Positions 1 through 11,480 are shown, counted from the first letter of the stretch. The stretch: 64,000 bases of DNA from Paenibacillus sp. 481 (GCF_021223605.1 NZ_CP075175.1:2910001-2974000); one strand, 5' to 3'. The notes: generated from the letters alone by a model not told the origin. Program-made: numbers and translations.

Positions 1-1625
<1,625 letters not shown>

Positions 1626-1784
1626 AAATAAGCAAGATGATTCGAAATAACGATTTACCTTTCACGATCAGTTTTCAGGGTGCAAATGCTGAAGAAGCCA
1701 ACAAGTTTGGTGGAATCGGTAGCGCACAGCACTTGGCGGTGCTGGCCTGAACAAAATATTGGCGAGTATTAACGAGCCAAGCTG
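1626..1784 (+). other. 23S-5S internal transcribed spacer
   Basis: About 160 bases separate the two rRNAs. The first half is ordinary spacer. The second half (about 1705-1750) holds a stretch resembling the D-arm of a leucine tRNA (GGTGGAATCGGTAG) followed by a small hairpin (AGCAC/GTGCT), but no complete cloverleaf can be drawn. No functional tRNA gene is claimed. Confidence 0.6.
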
Positions 1785-1901
1785 TCTGGTGATGATGGCG
1801 GAGGGGTTCCACGCGTTCCCATACCGAACACGACCGTTAAGCCCTCCAGCGCCGATGGTACTTGGACCGCAGGGTCCTGGGAGAGTAGGACGTTGCCAAG
1901 C
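1785..1901 (+). rRNA. rrf: 5S ribosomal RNA
   Basis: A segment of about 117 bases starts TCTGGTGATGATGGCG and contains the conserved loop GAACACGACCGTTAAG and the 3' half CTGGGAGAGTAGGACGTTGCC, typical of Bacillota 5S rRNA. Its 5' and 3' ends pair (CTTGGC-type terminal helix, partly mismatched). It follows the 23S gene by about 160 bases and is directly followed by a terminator, so it closes the rrn operon. Confidence 0.95.
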
Positions 1902-1904
1902 AGC

Positions 1905-1938
1905 AAAGCCCACTGACGATATGTCGGTGGGCTTTTTT
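1905..1938 (+). terminator. rrn operon rho-independent terminator
   Basis: The arms GCCCACTGAC and GTCGGTGGGC form a GC-rich stem around a short ATAT-type loop, followed by six T residues. It lies immediately after the 5S gene. Confidence 0.92.
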
Positions 1939-2204
1939 GTGATTTTAGATTGTATTTCGCACTTAATTACCTCTGTATATTACTTATAGCATTAATTAAT
2001 AACCACGTTAATCATTAAGACTCCAGTATAATTCCATAATATTTCAACGTAATATTAAGATATATCACGATAAAAATGTTTAATATGCGCTTTTAACCGG
2101 AATACTGTATGTTAGTTAGTAGAAATTTAATGCTTTTTCGTTGACAATGGTTCGGGAGAAACCACTTTGTACAAGTTTACAACTGTTTATTGTAAGAAGG
2201 GGTA
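1939..2204 (+). other. AT-rich gap between rrn and ctsR
   Basis: About 266 AT-rich bases have no open reading frame of credible length and no recognisable RNA. A TTGACA hexamer at 2141-2146 has no good -10 partner. The working ctsR promoter lies just downstream of this gap. Confidence 0.6.
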
Positions 2205-2233
2205 TTGGCAAATTGAGAAGAAATGCATATAAT
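2205..2233 (+). promoter_or_regulatory. SigA promoter of the ctsR operon
   Basis: A -35 TTGGCA (2205-2210) and a -10 TATAAT (2228-2233) are separated by exactly 17 bases. Transcription would start about 2240, right at the CtsR operator, which explains repression by promoter occlusion. Confidence 0.88.
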
Positions 2234-2241
2234 ATAGTTAA

Positions 2242-2263
2242 AGTCAAAGAAAGTCAAAGTCAA
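2242..2263 (+). promoter_or_regulatory. CtsR operator (heptad direct repeat)
   Basis: Two perfect heptads AGTCAAA at 2242-2248 and 2252-2258 are separated by GAA, matching the known CtsR site (A/G)GTCAAANAN(A/G)GTCAAA. A further partial repeat GTCAA follows at 2259-2263. It overlaps the predicted transcription start, so CtsR should repress its own operon until heat or protein stress inactivates it. Confidence 0.93.
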
Positions 2264-2330
2264 CAACACGAATATTTGACAGTTAAAATGGGTTAAACCT
2301 AATATAAGAAGCGCTGAAGGGAGGGAGAAG

Positions 2331-2792
2331 ATGCGCAATATTTCTGACTTAATTGAGCATTACTTGAAGCATATGCTAGTTGACAGTCCAGAAGGAACGG
2401 TAGAAATTCAGCGAAATGAGTTAGCGGATAAGTTCTCATGTGTACCTTCACAAATTAATTATGTTATTAGCACTCGTTTTTCGTTGGAAAAAGGTTACGT
2501 CGTGGAGAGCAAACGTGGTGGCGGTGGGTATATCCGTATTCAACGGATTGAGCTTCCTTCACATTTAGCAATCCAGAACCATTTATGCGATAACATTGGT
2601 GAACGAATTGGTCAATCTGCTGCAGAAGGGCTCATTTATCAGCTGGAAGAAGCGAAAGTCATCTCCCGACGTGAGGCAAACTTACTTAGGGCTGTTGTTT
2701 CACGCGATAATTTAGCGATGAAGCTCCCGCTTAGGGATGAAGTAAGAGCACGATTAATGCGAGCAATGCTCGTTGCACTACTTAGTAAGTAA
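2331..2792 (+). CDS. ctsR: Transcriptional repressor of class III stress genes CtsR
   Basis: This 153-residue protein has the normal family length. The N-terminal half is a winged helix-turn-helix (about residues 25-70). Its wing carries Arg62 followed by four glycines and YIRI, the glycine-rich loop that in Bacillus and Geobacillus CtsR senses heat and contacts DNA. Arg62 is the residue phosphorylated by McsB in Geobacillus. The C-terminal helical half mediates dimerisation and degradation. It represses clpC, clpP and its own operon. The start is ATG after GGGAGGGAG. It is the first gene of the four-gene operon with mcsA, mcsB and clpC, and the operator lies about 70-90 bases upstream. Confidence 0.97.
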   Translation: MRNISDLIEHYLKHMLVDSPEGTVEIQRNELADKFSCVPSQINYVISTRFSLEKGYVVESKRGGGGYIRIQRIELPSHLAIQNHLCDNIGERIGQSAAEGLIYQLEEAKVISRREANLLRAVVSRDNLAMKLPLRDEVRARLMRAMLVALLSK

Positions 2793-2844
2793 TCAATTTT
2801 AACAACATTGCAATTATTTATATGATGAAGAAGGAGGAACGGAG

Positions 2845-3393
2845 ATGATATGTCAACAGTGCGGTCAAAAGCCAGCCACGCTGCATTTTACGAAAATCGT
2901 TAATGGCCAAAAGACAGAGTTTCACATATGTGAATCGTGCGCACGGGAAAAAGGAGAATGGATTCCTGGTACAACGAATGGCTTCTCAATTCATAATTTG
3001 TTGTCTGGATTGCTTGATTTCGATTTAGCCGCAGGCGGCGGAATGATGACTGGTGGAGGCCCTCCTGTTCCTCCTAAACCGCAATCCACGCGTTGTGACA
3101 GGTGTGGACTTACGTTTGCACAGTTTAGCAAACTAGGCCGTTTTGGTTGTGATGAATGTTACAATTTTTTTGGCGAACGTTTGGATCCGCTCTTGAAGCG
3201 TGTGCATGGCAATACGGTGCACATCGGTAAAATTCCTCGACGTGGAGGAGGAGTTATCCAACGCCGCCGTGAATTAGATGAACTTAAGAGGCAATTACAA
3301 TACAGCATTATGAATGAGCAGTTTGAACATGCAGCACAGCTACGCGACCGTATTCGAGAGATTGAACAACATTCTTCCGAGAGCTCGGATTAA
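2845..3393 (+). CDS. mcsA: McsA, zinc-binding activator of the McsB arginine kinase
   Basis: This 182-residue protein carries CxxC pairs at residues 3/6, 29/32, 84/87 and 102/105, two zinc-binding modules. A C-terminal UVR motif (about 142-176, ELDELKRQL onward) follows. This is the standard McsA architecture. In B. subtilis McsA activates McsB and serves as an adaptor for ClpC. A flexible Gly/Pro stretch (about 63-80) separates the zinc modules. It has a strong AAGGAGG site 8 bases before ATG. It lies 52 bases after ctsR and 27 before mcsB, consistent with one operon. Confidence 0.95.
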   Translation: MICQQCGQKPATLHFTKIVNGQKTEFHICESCAREKGEWIPGTTNGFSIHNLLSGLLDFDLAAGGGMMTGGGPPVPPKPQSTRCDRCGLTFAQFSKLGRFGCDECYNFFGERLDPLLKRVHGNTVHIGKIPRRGGGVIQRRRELDELKRQLQYSIMNEQFEHAAQLRDRIREIEQHSSESSD

Positions 3394-3420
3394 TTCAGGA
3401 CAAGGAAAGGAGATGGTGAC

Positions 3421-4488
3421 ATGTCTAATTATCATTTTATGGAGCAACCGTTAAGTGACTGGATGCGTGGTACCGGACCGGACTCCGATATCGTCATCAG
3501 CAGCCGTATACGCATCGCACGGAATCTTAGCGCATTGCCGTTTCCGCTCTTAGCGACAAACCAGCAATCTGCAGAAGTGCTGCAACGTCTGTCTTCTGTC
3601 TTGAATGAGCAAGGTTTTATATCACTCGGGTCGTTTCAAAGTATTCGTCTCGTTGATATGAATGAAACGGAGAAGCAAGTTCTTGTGGAGAAACATTTGA
3701 TTTCACCGAACTTGGCAAACGAAGCTCGTAACGGTGCGGTCATTTTAAGCGACAATGAAGCTGTTAGCATCATGGTAAACGAAGAGGACCATTTGCGAAT
3801 ACAATGTTTATACCCTGGTCTGCAAATACGCGAAGCATGGGCACAGGCTAACCGTATCGATGATGTGTTCGAGGCACATGTAGATTACGCTTTCCATGAG
3901 AGACGTGGTTATCTAACAAGTTGCCCGACAAATGTGGGTACAGGTATTCGTGCATCCGTGATGATGCATCTGCCTGGATTAGTGCTAAATCAGCAAATAA
4001 ACCGTATTTTGCAAGCGGTGACGCAGGTTGGATTAGCCGTGAGAGGATTGTACGGTGAAGGCAGCGAAGCGATAGGTAATCTGTTTCAAGTATCGAACCA
4101 GATTACGCTTGGCCAATCTGAAGATGAAATTATCGACAACTTGTACAGCGTCGTGAAGCAAATTATTGAGCATGAGAAGGCAGCACGTGAGCAACTCCTC
4201 ACAGATAATCGGACGAGATTGACCGATCGAGTGTGTCGCTCATACGGTATTTTGAAACATGCTGCTATAATGGATACAAAAGAGGCTGCACAGCGCTTAT
4301 CCGACATTCGATTGGGCTCTGATATTGGTATTTTGCACGATATTTCAGCTCCAATATTGAACGAATTGTTAGTGATGACGCAGCCAGGTTTTTTGCAACA
4401 CATTTTCAATAAGCCGCTACAAGCGGATGAACGGGACGTATATCGGGCTCGTCTCATACGGGAGTCCTTAACAAAATCAAAATCCTAA
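3421..4488 (+). CDS. mcsB: Protein arginine kinase McsB
   Basis: This 355-residue protein belongs to the phosphagen-kinase fold family but lacks the N-terminal creatine-kinase domain, as McsB does. Visible catalytic blocks are the nucleotide-binding SSRIRIARN (27-35), NEEDHLR (120-126) and the CPTNVGTG loop (168-175). Near the C terminus RDVYRAR (about 338-344) is the phospho-arginine-binding RDxxRA element. It phosphorylates arginines on CtsR and on aggregated proteins, marking them for ClpC-ClpP. It sits between its activator mcsA and the unfoldase clpC. Confidence 0.96.
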   Translation: MSNYHFMEQPLSDWMRGTGPDSDIVISSRIRIARNLSALPFPLLATNQQSAEVLQRLSSVLNEQGFISLGSFQSIRLVDMNETEKQVLVEKHLISPNLANEARNGAVILSDNEAVSIMVNEEDHLRIQCLYPGLQIREAWAQANRIDDVFEAHVDYAFHERRGYLTSCPTNVGTGIRASVMMHLPGLVLNQQINRILQAVTQVGLAVRGLYGEGSEAIGNLFQVSNQITLGQSEDEIIDNLYSVVKQIIEHEKAAREQLLTDNRTRLTDRVCRSYGILKHAAIMDTKEAAQRLSDIRLGSDIGILHDISAPILNELLVMTQPGFLQHIFNKPLQADERDVYRARLIRESLTKSKS

Positions 4489-4511
4489 CTTTAATGTGGA
4501 GGTGCAAGAAA

Positions 4512-7001
4512 ATGATGTTCGGTAGATTCACAGAACGTGCGCAAAAGGTGTTGGCTTTAGCTCAAGAGGAAGCTGTTCGATTGGGGCATAATAATATTGG
4601 GACAGAGCATATTTTACTCGGTCTGATTCGTGAAGGAGAAGGCATAGCCGCTAAAGCGCTTGTTGGGCTTGGCTTAGGCTTGGAAAAGATTCAGGACGAA
4701 GTGGAGTCGTTGATTGGTCGCGGACAAGAACAGCCAACTAATATCGCTTACACGCCACGAGCGAAAAAAGTGATTGAACTGTCCATGGACGAGGCTCGCA
4801 AGCTAGGCCATACGTATGTAGGTACAGAGCATATTTTGCTTGGCCTTATTCGTGAAGGTGAGGGAGTTGCGGCACGCGTCCTTAACAACTTAGGTATTAG
4901 CTTGAACAAAGCCCGTCAACAAGTATTGCAATTGCTCGGCAGCAGTGAGGCAGTATCAAGCCATCATGGCTCTTCGCAAAATGTGAGCACGCCAACACTT
5001 GATAGCTTGGCACGCGATTTGACGGCATACGCGAAAGAGGGCAACCTGGATCCCGTTATTGGACGCAGTAAAGAAATCGAACGAGTTATTCAAGTGCTTA
5101 GCCGCCGTACGAAAAACAACCCTGTACTCATTGGTGAGCCAGGTGTAGGTAAAACGGCTATCGCAGAAGGATTAGCACAACGAATTATTAATAATGAAAT
5201 TCCGGAAACGCTGCGCGATAAGCGTGTAATGACGCTCGATATGGGCTCAGTCGTAGCAGGTACTAAGTATCGCGGTGAGTTTGAAGACCGCTTGAAAAAG
5301 ATTATGGACGAGATTCGTCAAGCCGGTAACATCGTCCTCTTCATTGATGAGCTGCATACGCTTATCGGGGCAGGAGGAGCGGAAGGTGCAATTGACGCTT
5401 CGAATATATTGAAGCCATCGCTTGCGCGTGGTGAATTGCAATGTATCGGTGCGACAACGTTGGACGAATACCGCAAATATATTGAAAAAGACGCTGCGTT
5501 GGAACGTCGATTCCAACCGATTACGGTTGACCAGCCTACGCCAGAAGAAGCGGTGCTTATTCTAAAAGGGCTGCGTGACCGTTATGAAGCGCATCATCGG
5601 GTCAAAATTACCGATGAATCCATTGATGCTGCGGTGAAATTATCGGACCGCTATATTCCAGATCGCTTTTTGCCAGATAAGGCTATTGATTTGATTGACG
5701 AAGCAAGCTCAAAAGTGCGTTTGAACTCATACACAGTACCGCCTAACTTAAAAGATCTTGAAGCTCGCTTAGAAGATATTCGTAAGGAAAAGGATGCTTC
5801 TGTACAGAGCCAAGAATTTGAAAAAGCAGCTGCTTTACGTGATACAGAGCAAAAGATGCGCGAAGAACTGGATACAGTTCGTAACCAATGGAAAGAAAAG
5901 CAGGGGCGTATGGACTCTGAGGTTACGCCAGAAGATATTGCACATGTAGTGGCAAGCTGGACGGGTATTCCGGTACTCAAGCTGAAGGAAGAAGAAACGG
6001 AGCGCTTGTTGAAAATGGAGGAGATTCTCCATGAGCGCGTAATCGGTCAGGATGAAGCAGTTAAGGCAGTTAGCCGTGCGATTCGTCGTGCGCGTGCGGG
6101 ATTGAAAGATCCGAAGCGCCCAATGGGTTCGTTTATTTTCCTCGGCCCTACAGGTGTCGGTAAGACAGAATTGGCACGTGCGCTTGCTGAAGCCTTATTC
6201 GGTGATGACAATGCAGTTATCCGCATCGATATGTCCGAATATATGGAGAAGCATTCGACAGCTCGTCTCGTCGGAGCGCCTCCAGGCTATGTTGGTTATG
6301 AAGAGGGCGGCCAGCTTACCGAAAAAGTACGCCGCAAGCCGTATTCGGTCGTCTTGCTGGACGAAATCGAGAAGGCGCACCCAGAAGTGTTCAACATTTT
6401 GCTGCAAGTGCTGGAAGATGGACGCTTGACCGATTCGAAAGGCAGAGTTGTTGATTTCCGCAACACGCTTATTATCCTAACGTCTAACGTTGGTGCTGAA
6501 GCGATTAAGCGTAATTCTACGCTTGGATTCACGGCAACAGAGGATTCCGGTCGCGATTACAACAACATGAAAGACAAAGTGATGGGTGAACTTAAGAAGA
6601 GCTTCCGTCCAGAGTTCCTGAACCGGATTGACGAAATTATCGTCTTCCACTCGCTCGAAAAGAAACACATTGCGGAAATCGTTACGCTTATGGCAGACGA
6701 ATTGCGCAAGCGCCTAAAAGAGCAAGATGTGGACTTCCAATTAACGGATACGGCGAAAGCCTTCCTCGCTAAGGAAGGGTATGACCCGGCTTACGGTGCA
6801 CGCCCGCTGCGTCGTGCTATTCAGAAGCATATCGAGGATCGCTTGTCCGAAGAGTTGCTAAGAGGTCAAATTAGCAAAGGCGATTCAGTTACGATTGATG
6901 AGCAAGACGGGCAACTCATTGTGATTAACAGTGGTAGCAGCAGTAGCAACAATGATAACAGTGACAGCAGTCTAGGCAATGAAGAGACAGCTAACGCTTA
7001 A
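4512..7001 (+). CDS. clpC: AAA+ unfoldase ClpC
   Basis: The 829-residue class I Clp/Hsp100 ATPase has a double Clp_N repeat (residues 1-145), a first AAA domain with Walker A GEPGVGKT (208-215), a UVR-containing middle region and a second AAA domain with GPTGVGKT. An LGF tripeptide replaces the usual VGF/IGF loop that docks on ClpP. The start is the first ATG of the pair ATGATG, 10 bases after TGGAGGTG, giving [11 protein letters not shown] as in other ClpC proteins. An upstream in-frame ATG at 4494 overlaps the ribosome binding site and is rejected. The C-terminal 25 residues are Ser/Asn-rich and longer than in B. subtilis (810 residues). It unfolds McsB-marked substrates for ClpP. Confidence 0.96.
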   Translation: MMFGRFTERAQKVLALAQEEAVRLGHNNIGTEHILLGLIREGEGIAAKALVGLGLGLEKIQDEVESLIGRGQEQPTNIAYTPRAKKVIELSMDEARKLGHTYVGTEHILLGLIREGEGVAARVLNNLGISLNKARQQVLQLLGSSEAVSSHHGSSQNVSTPTLDSLARDLTAYAKEGNLDPVIGRSKEIERVIQVLSRRTKNNPVLIGEPGVGKTAIAEGLAQRIINNEIPETLRDKRVMTLDMGSVVAGTKYRGEFEDRLKKIMDEIRQAGNIVLFIDELHTLIGAGGAEGAIDASNILKPSLARGELQCIGATTLDEYRKYIEKDAALERRFQPITVDQPTPEEAVLILKGLRDRYEAHHRVKITDESIDAAVKLSDRYIPDRFLPDKAIDLIDEASSKVRLNSYTVPPNLKDLEARLEDIRKEKDASVQSQEFEKAAALRDTEQKMREELDTVRNQWKEKQGRMDSEVTPEDIAHVVASWTGIPVLKLKEEETERLLKMEEILHERVIGQDEAVKAVSRAIRRARAGLKDPKRPMGSFIFLGPTGVGKTELARALAEALFGDDNAVIRIDMSEYMEKHSTARLVGAPPGYVGYEEGGQLTEKVRRKPYSVVLLDEIEKAHPEVFNILLQVLEDGRLTDSKGRVVDFRNTLIILTSNVGAEAIKRNSTLGFTATEDSGRDYNNMKDKVMGELKKSFRPEFLNRIDEIIVFHSLEKKHIAEIVTLMADELRKRLKEQDVDFQLTDTAKAFLAKEGYDPAYGARPLRRAIQKHIEDRLSEELLRGQISKGDSVTIDEQDGQLIVINSGSSSSNNDNSDSSLGNEETANA

Positions 7002-7038
7002 TCGCTATAATTGATGCCAATTGCGCATAGATTTAAGA

Positions 7039-7080
7039 AAAAGGCACATTCCTTGTGTATTACAGGGGATGTGCCTTTTC
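7039..7080 (+). terminator. Terminator of the ctsR-clpC operon
   Basis: The arms AAGGCACAT and ATGTGCCTT, extended by A/T pairs, form a stem followed by TTTTC. It lies 38 bases beyond the clpC stop. Confidence 0.85.
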
Positions 7081-7374
7081 ATTTTATGCGGCTATCGGGA
7101 AGGTGATCATGGAACTAGCAAAACGGGGAAACATATATAAAATCGCGTCTCTTCATATTTTTTACTGTCCAACCGATAAGAAATAACAATTAGCAAACAT
7201 AATTCCAAGCGTAACACCTTTATCCTCTTTCTTAAAAATGGTAAACTTATAAGTATGCGGTGAAGGTTATCAAGTCATTGCTTGCGAAAATGCGGTCATG
7301 ATCGAAACGACAAGCTGTTTATCGCGTATATAATAAGTTAAGGATTATTGACAAGCTAGGAGTTGTTGGCTGAG
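7081..7374 (+). other. clpC-radA gap
   Basis: Nearly 300 bases contain no well-supported gene. A 25-codon frame from ATG 7109 has a GGAAGGTG only three bases away and no recognisable content. A TATAAT hexamer at 7329-7334 could be a -10 for radA, but the matching -35 position is poor. Confidence 0.4.
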
Positions 7375-8742
7375 ATGGCCAAAGTAAAGACGAAGTTCAA
7401 TTGCACAGAATGTGGATATGAAACAGCGAAGTGGATGGGAAAATGTCCTGGCTGCAATCAATGGAACACGATGGTTGAAGAACGGGAAACGATTGTAAAG
7501 ACTGCGGGCGTACAATCTTCCTTGTTTACGGCGAAAGAAAAGCCACAATCGATCATACACATAGAAAGTGGGCGCGAACCGCGCATATCAACAACGTTAA
7601 GCGAACTGAACCGCGTATTAGGCGGTGGAGTTGTACCTGGCTCGCTCATTCTTGTAGGTGGAGATCCGGGTATTGGTAAGTCCACTTTGCTGTTGCAAAC
7701 CTCAAATGCACTTGCAACAAGTGGTTTAAAAGTACTGTATGTGTCTGGTGAGGAGTCGATGCGTCAGACGAAGCTGCGTGCTGATCGTTTGGGTGCTTTA
7801 TCAGAACGTTTGTTCGTTCTAAGCGAGACGAATCTGCATTTTATTGAGGAAGCCATCGAGGCTATGCAGCCCGATTTCCTCGTAATTGATTCTATACAAA
7901 CTGTTTATCAGCCATCAGTTGAGTCTGCACCAGGCAGCGTAGCTCAAGTGCGTGAGTGTACGAGTGCTTTTATGCGCGTATCCAAAGGAAAAGGTATCGC
8001 TACTGTATTGGTTGGACATGTGACCAAAGAAGGCGCTATCGCTGGACCGCGCATGTTGGAGCATATGGTTGACTGCGTGCTTTATTTTGAAGGTGAGCGG
8101 CACCATTCGTATCGCATATTGCGCGCTGTTAAAAATCGATTCGGCTCTACGAATGAGATCGGCATTTTTGAGATGGGTGAAGGCGGTCTCGTTGAAGTAA
8201 AGAACCCATCCGAGATGTTTTTACAAGAGCGTCCGCTTGGCGTAGCTGGTTCTACCGTTGTTGCCAGCATAGAAGGGACGCGACCAGTGCTAGTTGAAAT
8301 GCAGGCACTTGTCTCGGCTACTAATTTCCCGTCTCCAAGGCGCATGGCTACGGGAATTGACCATCATAGGCTTGCTCTTATCATCGCTGTGCTTGAGAAG
8401 CGAATGGGCATGTTCCTGCAAAATCAAGATGCTTATGTGAATGTAGCAGGTGGCATGAAGCTGGATGAGCCGGCTGTTGACTTGGCGATAGCTGTCGCCA
8501 TCGCGTCGAGCTTCCGCGATGTGTCTACTCAGCCATTCGACGCTGTATTTGGCGAAATCGGGCTGACTGGAGAAGTTCGCGCCGTATCGCGTGCTGAACA
8601 ACGTGTTAAAGAGGCAGAGAAGCTTGGATTCAAGCGCATTATTATGCCAGAGAGCAGTTTACGAGGCTGGAAACCGCCTGCACATATTGAGATTGTTGGC
8701 GTGAATACGGTAGCGCAAGCTTTAGCAGTGGCGTTAGGTTAG
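7375..8742 (+). CDS. radA: DNA repair protein RadA (Sms)
   Basis: The 455-residue protein has an N-terminal C4 zinc finger (Cys10, 13, 24, 27), a RecA-like core with Walker [10 protein letters not shown] (95-103), the RadA-specific KNRFG motif (near 250) and a C-terminal Lon-like (S16) domain. In bacteria RadA is a branch-migration helicase for recombination intermediates, and in B. subtilis it cooperates with DisA. The start chosen is ATG at 7375, giving MAKVKTKF, 12 bases after AGGAG. In-frame TTG codons at 7363 and 7366 are too close to the site. It is followed by disA after 16 bases. Confidence 0.96.
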   Translation: MAKVKTKFNCTECGYETAKWMGKCPGCNQWNTMVEERETIVKTAGVQSSLFTAKEKPQSIIHIESGREPRISTTLSELNRVLGGGVVPGSLILVGGDPGIGKSTLLLQTSNALATSGLKVLYVSGEESMRQTKLRADRLGALSERLFVLSETNLHFIEEAIEAMQPDFLVIDSIQTVYQPSVESAPGSVAQVRECTSAFMRVSKGKGIATVLVGHVTKEGAIAGPRMLEHMVDCVLYFEGERHHSYRILRAVKNRFGSTNEIGIFEMGEGGLVEVKNPSEMFLQERPLGVAGSTVVASIEGTRPVLVEMQALVSATNFPSPRRMATGIDHHRLALIIAVLEKRMGMFLQNQDAYVNVAGGMKLDEPAVDLAIAVAIASSFRDVSTQPFDAVFGEIGLTGEVRAVSRAEQRVKEAEKLGFKRIIMPESSLRGWKPPAHIEIVGVNTVAQALAVALG

Positions 8743-8758
8743 GGGGCATAGATACAGA

Positions 8759-9832
8759 ATGAAAGAAAGTCAGCAAGATATTATGAATGATTTGCTGAAA
8801 TTAGTCGCACCAGGGACTCCTTTCCGTGACGGGCTGGAGAACGTACTTAGAGCGAAGACGGGAGCGCTACTCGTAGTTGGCTACAGTCCAGAAGTAATGG
8901 ATGTTGTCGACGGTGGATTTTCCATCAACTGCGACTTCTCTCCAAGCTATTTGTATGAGTTGGCGAAGATGGATGGCGCTATTATATTGAGTGAGGACGT
9001 TAAGCGCATTCTGTATGCTAATACGCAGCTCATTCCTGATTCGTCTATACCGTCGATTGAGACAGGAATTCGTCACCGTACTGCGGAGCGGGTAGCAAAG
9101 CAAACGGGTAAACTTGTCGTATCGATTTCACAGCGACGCAATGTAATTACGCTATATCAGGGCAGTCTAAGATATGCGCTGAAAGAAATGGGCGTTATAT
9201 TGACGAAGGCTAACCAAGCGATACAAACGCTGGAGCGCTACAAGGCAGTTCTAACACAAGGACTGACGAATTTAACGGCTTCAGAGTTCGAAGAGCTTGT
9301 GACATTGTCTGAGGTTGTAAATGTTGTGCAACGTAATGAGATGGTGTTACGTATTAAGATGGAGATAAAGAGATATATTAACGAACTAGGTACTGAAGGC
9401 CGTCTAATTAGTATGCAGCTGGAAGAGCTAGTGAGCAACACAGAAGAAGAGGCTTGGCTATTGCTTAAGGATTATGCTCGCGACGATAGTGACGACAAAA
9501 TCCGTGAAATTTTGAACCAGCTTAAAAAATGCTCAGCTGACGAGCTGCTTGATGTGCAACATATTATTCGACTGCTCGGTTATCCAGCGACAAGCACGGC
9601 GCATGACGAGTCTATTTCTCCACGAGGATATCGTGTGTTAAGTAAGATTCCGCGTTTGCCAAACGTTATTATTCATAATTTGGTGGAGCAATTCCGTTAC
9701 TTGCCACATGTCATGATGGCTACGATTGAGGAATTGGATGATGTTGATGGTATTGGCGAAGTCCGAGCGCGTACGATTAAAGAAGGATTGAAACGTATTC
9801 AGGAGCAAGTATTTATTGACCGACAGATATGA
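8759..9832 (+). CDS. disA: DNA-integrity scanning diadenylate cyclase DisA
   Basis: The 357-residue protein condenses two ATP into cyclic di-AMP. The N-terminal DAC domain has the catalytic DGA motif (residues 72-74) and RHR motif (105-107). A helical linker follows. A C-terminal helix-hairpin-helix domain (about 295-350, with VDGIGEVRA) binds branched DNA. The length matches B. subtilis DisA (360). It is co-directional with radA and 16 bases downstream, the same pairing as in B. subtilis, where RadA and DisA act together at stalled forks. The ribosome binding site (TTAGGGGGCAT) overlaps the radA stop. Confidence 0.97.
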   Translation: MKESQQDIMNDLLKLVAPGTPFRDGLENVLRAKTGALLVVGYSPEVMDVVDGGFSINCDFSPSYLYELAKMDGAIILSEDVKRILYANTQLIPDSSIPSIETGIRHRTAERVAKQTGKLVVSISQRRNVITLYQGSLRYALKEMGVILTKANQAIQTLERYKAVLTQGLTNLTASEFEELVTLSEVVNVVQRNEMVLRIKMEIKRYINELGTEGRLISMQLEELVSNTEEEAWLLLKDYARDDSDDKIREILNQLKKCSADELLDVQHIIRLLGYPATSTAHDESISPRGYRVLSKIPRLPNVIIHNLVEQFRYLPHVMMATIEELDDVDGIGEVRARTIKEGLKRIQEQVFIDRQI

Positions 9833-9924
9833 TTTAACGTACATTTGCAAACAGGAAGTCATTTGTGTAATCTACTTGTAAGCAATGTGCGAACGTTGGG
9901 CATAGTAAATTTAGAGGTGAACCT

Positions 9925-10647
9925 ATGATTACAAAGTCCATTCCGAACCTGTTTACCATCGGTAACTTGTTTCTCGGAATTATAGCTATCATGCTAGCGT
10001 TTGAGGAAAAGTACAATTTAGCTGCGCTAATGATTATTATTGCGATGCTTCTTGACGGTTTAGATGGACGTCTAGCCCGTGCATTAAATGCGCAGAGTGA
10101 TTTCGGTAAAGAGTTGGACTCTTTATCTGATGTTATTTCGTTCGGCGTTGCGCCGGCATTTATTATGTACGTAGTGGCATTTACAGAACTGAACCCTGCA
10201 TTGGCTTGGGTCGTGACAGCGATTTTCCCGATTTGTGGTGCGCTTCGTCTAGCGCGTTTCAATGTTATTGAGGGCGCTCCAGGGTACTTTATCGGCTTGC
10301 CTATTCCTGCTGCAGGTGGCGTAGTGTGTACGCTAGCCCTGTTCCATGAAAGCATTCCACCGGTGTACTTAATTATCGCAATGCTGCTTGTGTCGTACTT
10401 AATGGTTAGTACAGTTAAATACCCGAATTTCAAAAAAGTAGGCATTCCGAAAAAAGCTTTGTGGATCACGCCAATCGTAATCGCGGTGGCAGTTGGAATC
10501 GCATTGTGGAAGCCAGAACAGACGCCTAAACTAATATTCGTGCCGCTCGTCTTGTACGCGCTGCTCGGCATAAAAAAAAACGTTAGAATGCTAAACCGCC
10601 GTCGTAAAAATCGAGACGAGGACTATATCCATTCCAAACACTCGTAA
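9925..10647 (+). CDS. pssA: CDP-diacylglycerol-serine O-phosphatidyltransferase
   Basis: The 240-residue integral membrane enzyme carries the complete CDP-alcohol phosphotransferase motif: Asp44, Asp47-Gly48, Ala51-Arg52, Gly61, Asp65 and Asp69. Several hydrophobic segments precede and follow it. It transfers phosphatidyl from CDP-diacylglycerol to serine, the first step to phosphatidylethanolamine. Assignment to serine rather than glycerol rests on overall resemblance to PssA (FNVIEGAPGYFIGLPIP region), not on a single residue. The basic C-terminal tail is cytosolic. AGAGGTGA precedes ATG. No psd gene is adjacent. Confidence 0.88.
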   Translation: MITKSIPNLFTIGNLFLGIIAIMLAFEEKYNLAALMIIIAMLLDGLDGRLARALNAQSDFGKELDSLSDVISFGVAPAFIMYVVAFTELNPALAWVVTAIFPICGALRLARFNVIEGAPGYFIGLPIPAAGGVVCTLALFHESIPPVYLIIAMLLVSYLMVSTVKYPNFKKVGIPKKALWITPIVIAVAVGIALWKPEQTPKLIFVPLVLYALLGIKKNVRMLNRRRKNRDEDYIHSKHS

Positions 10648-10720
10648 TACGGGGTAGGTAATGGATAGCACGTGATACCACGTAGTGCCTAGTACGGACT
10701 AGCATATAAGCGAACAACGA

Positions 10721-10759
10721 AAGCATTTGCTCCCACATTGGAGCAAATGCTTTTTTTTA
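10721..10759 (+). terminator. Terminator downstream of pssA
   Basis: A perfect stem AAGCATTTGCTCC / GGAGCAAATGCTT around a CACATT loop is followed by seven further T residues. The minus-strand reading also has a few T residues, so it may partly serve the convergent gene at 10883-11278. Confidence 0.93.
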
Positions 10760-10882
10760 TACACAAAAAACGAACCCAGCACGGATGACATGTGAACGGC
10801 GTAAAGGAACTTGAATAAATGTTCCTCTACGCACGTACAGGCATAAACGGTGTAGGTTCAGATTTTGAAAATTATATTTCAT

Positions 10883-11278
10883 TTACGACAAGTTGAAAAT
10901 ACCTAGCGTACTGCATTTACTGGATTCCTCTGTCACAACTTCGTTCAACGGAATATTCAATGAGTTGCATAGCGCGGACATATAGAACAAATGTCTACCT
11001 AATTCGGTACGAATAACCTCATTGCAATGCTCGCAAAGCTGACCTTGAACATGACTTTCTAATCGTTCTTTTGCTTGTTCGACATCCATTTCAGAGTTAT
11101 ATGGTTGTCTTTTGGCATGCAGTTCAAGGCATCCGCATTCGGTAATCGCTTTAGTAACAGCACGATTTACTGAGGCATTAGCTTGACTGTGTTTTGATAA
11201 GACATCCAATAAGCTGCGATGCCTAAGCAGCAATCCGGATACTTGGTCTTGCAGCGTTTGCAAATTTGGTTTGCTCAT
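10883..11278 (-). CDS. Conserved small cysteine-containing protein, MazG-like, function unknown
   Basis: This gene encodes 131 predicted residues, mostly helical. I do not recognise a named family with certainty. The C-terminal half (NEVIRTELGRHLFYMSALCN followed by SLNIPLNEV) resembles the E...ELGDxLFYxxALAN helix pair of MazG-type nucleotide pyrophosphohydrolases, but the acidic residue expected after ELG is Arg. Cysteines cluster in ECGC and CEHC. The start is ATG 11278, 8 bases after GGGGTG; an in-frame ATG at 11299 lies upstream of that site. It is transcribed opposite to all neighbours from its own promoter. Confidence 0.72.
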   Translation of the reverse strand: MSKPNLQTLQDQVSGLLLRHRSLLDVLSKHSQANASVNRAVTKAITECGCLELHAKRQPYNSEMDVEQAKERLESHVQGQLCEHCNEVIRTELGRHLFYMSALCNSLNIPLNEVVTEESSKCSTLGIFNLS

Positions 11279-11353
11279 CGTTCCGTTCACCCCATTCATT
11301 GTTTTGGCGCAACTTCATCTATTTCGCAGTTCGCTCCTCGATTATTCAGGAAT

Positions 11354-11383
11354 ATTATACGGTTATCAAATGCCACTTTTCAA
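11354..11383 (-). promoter_or_regulatory. SigA promoter of the minus-strand small gene
   Basis: Read on the minus strand, TTGAAA (11383-11378) is followed after 18 bases by TATAAT (11359-11354), about 75 bases before the chosen start codon. Confidence 0.75.
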
Positions 11384-11480
11384 CTGAAAAACAGGTAAAA
11401 ATATGAAATGAGGGATTAGGAGCGGTTTCGTTGGGCCATAATTGTAATGAAATGAAAATAGAGTAAGGAGGTGAGCGAAC

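Noticed and set aside
2175-2205. Possible SigB promoter before ctsR (GTTTAC ... GGGTAT)
   Set aside because: The spacing is 19 bases, too long for SigB (about 13-15), and the SigA promoter at 2205-2233 explains expression.
7109-7186. 25-codon frame after GGAAGGTG between clpC and radA
   Set aside because: The site is only three bases from ATG, the peptide has no recognisable feature, and the region is otherwise noncoding.
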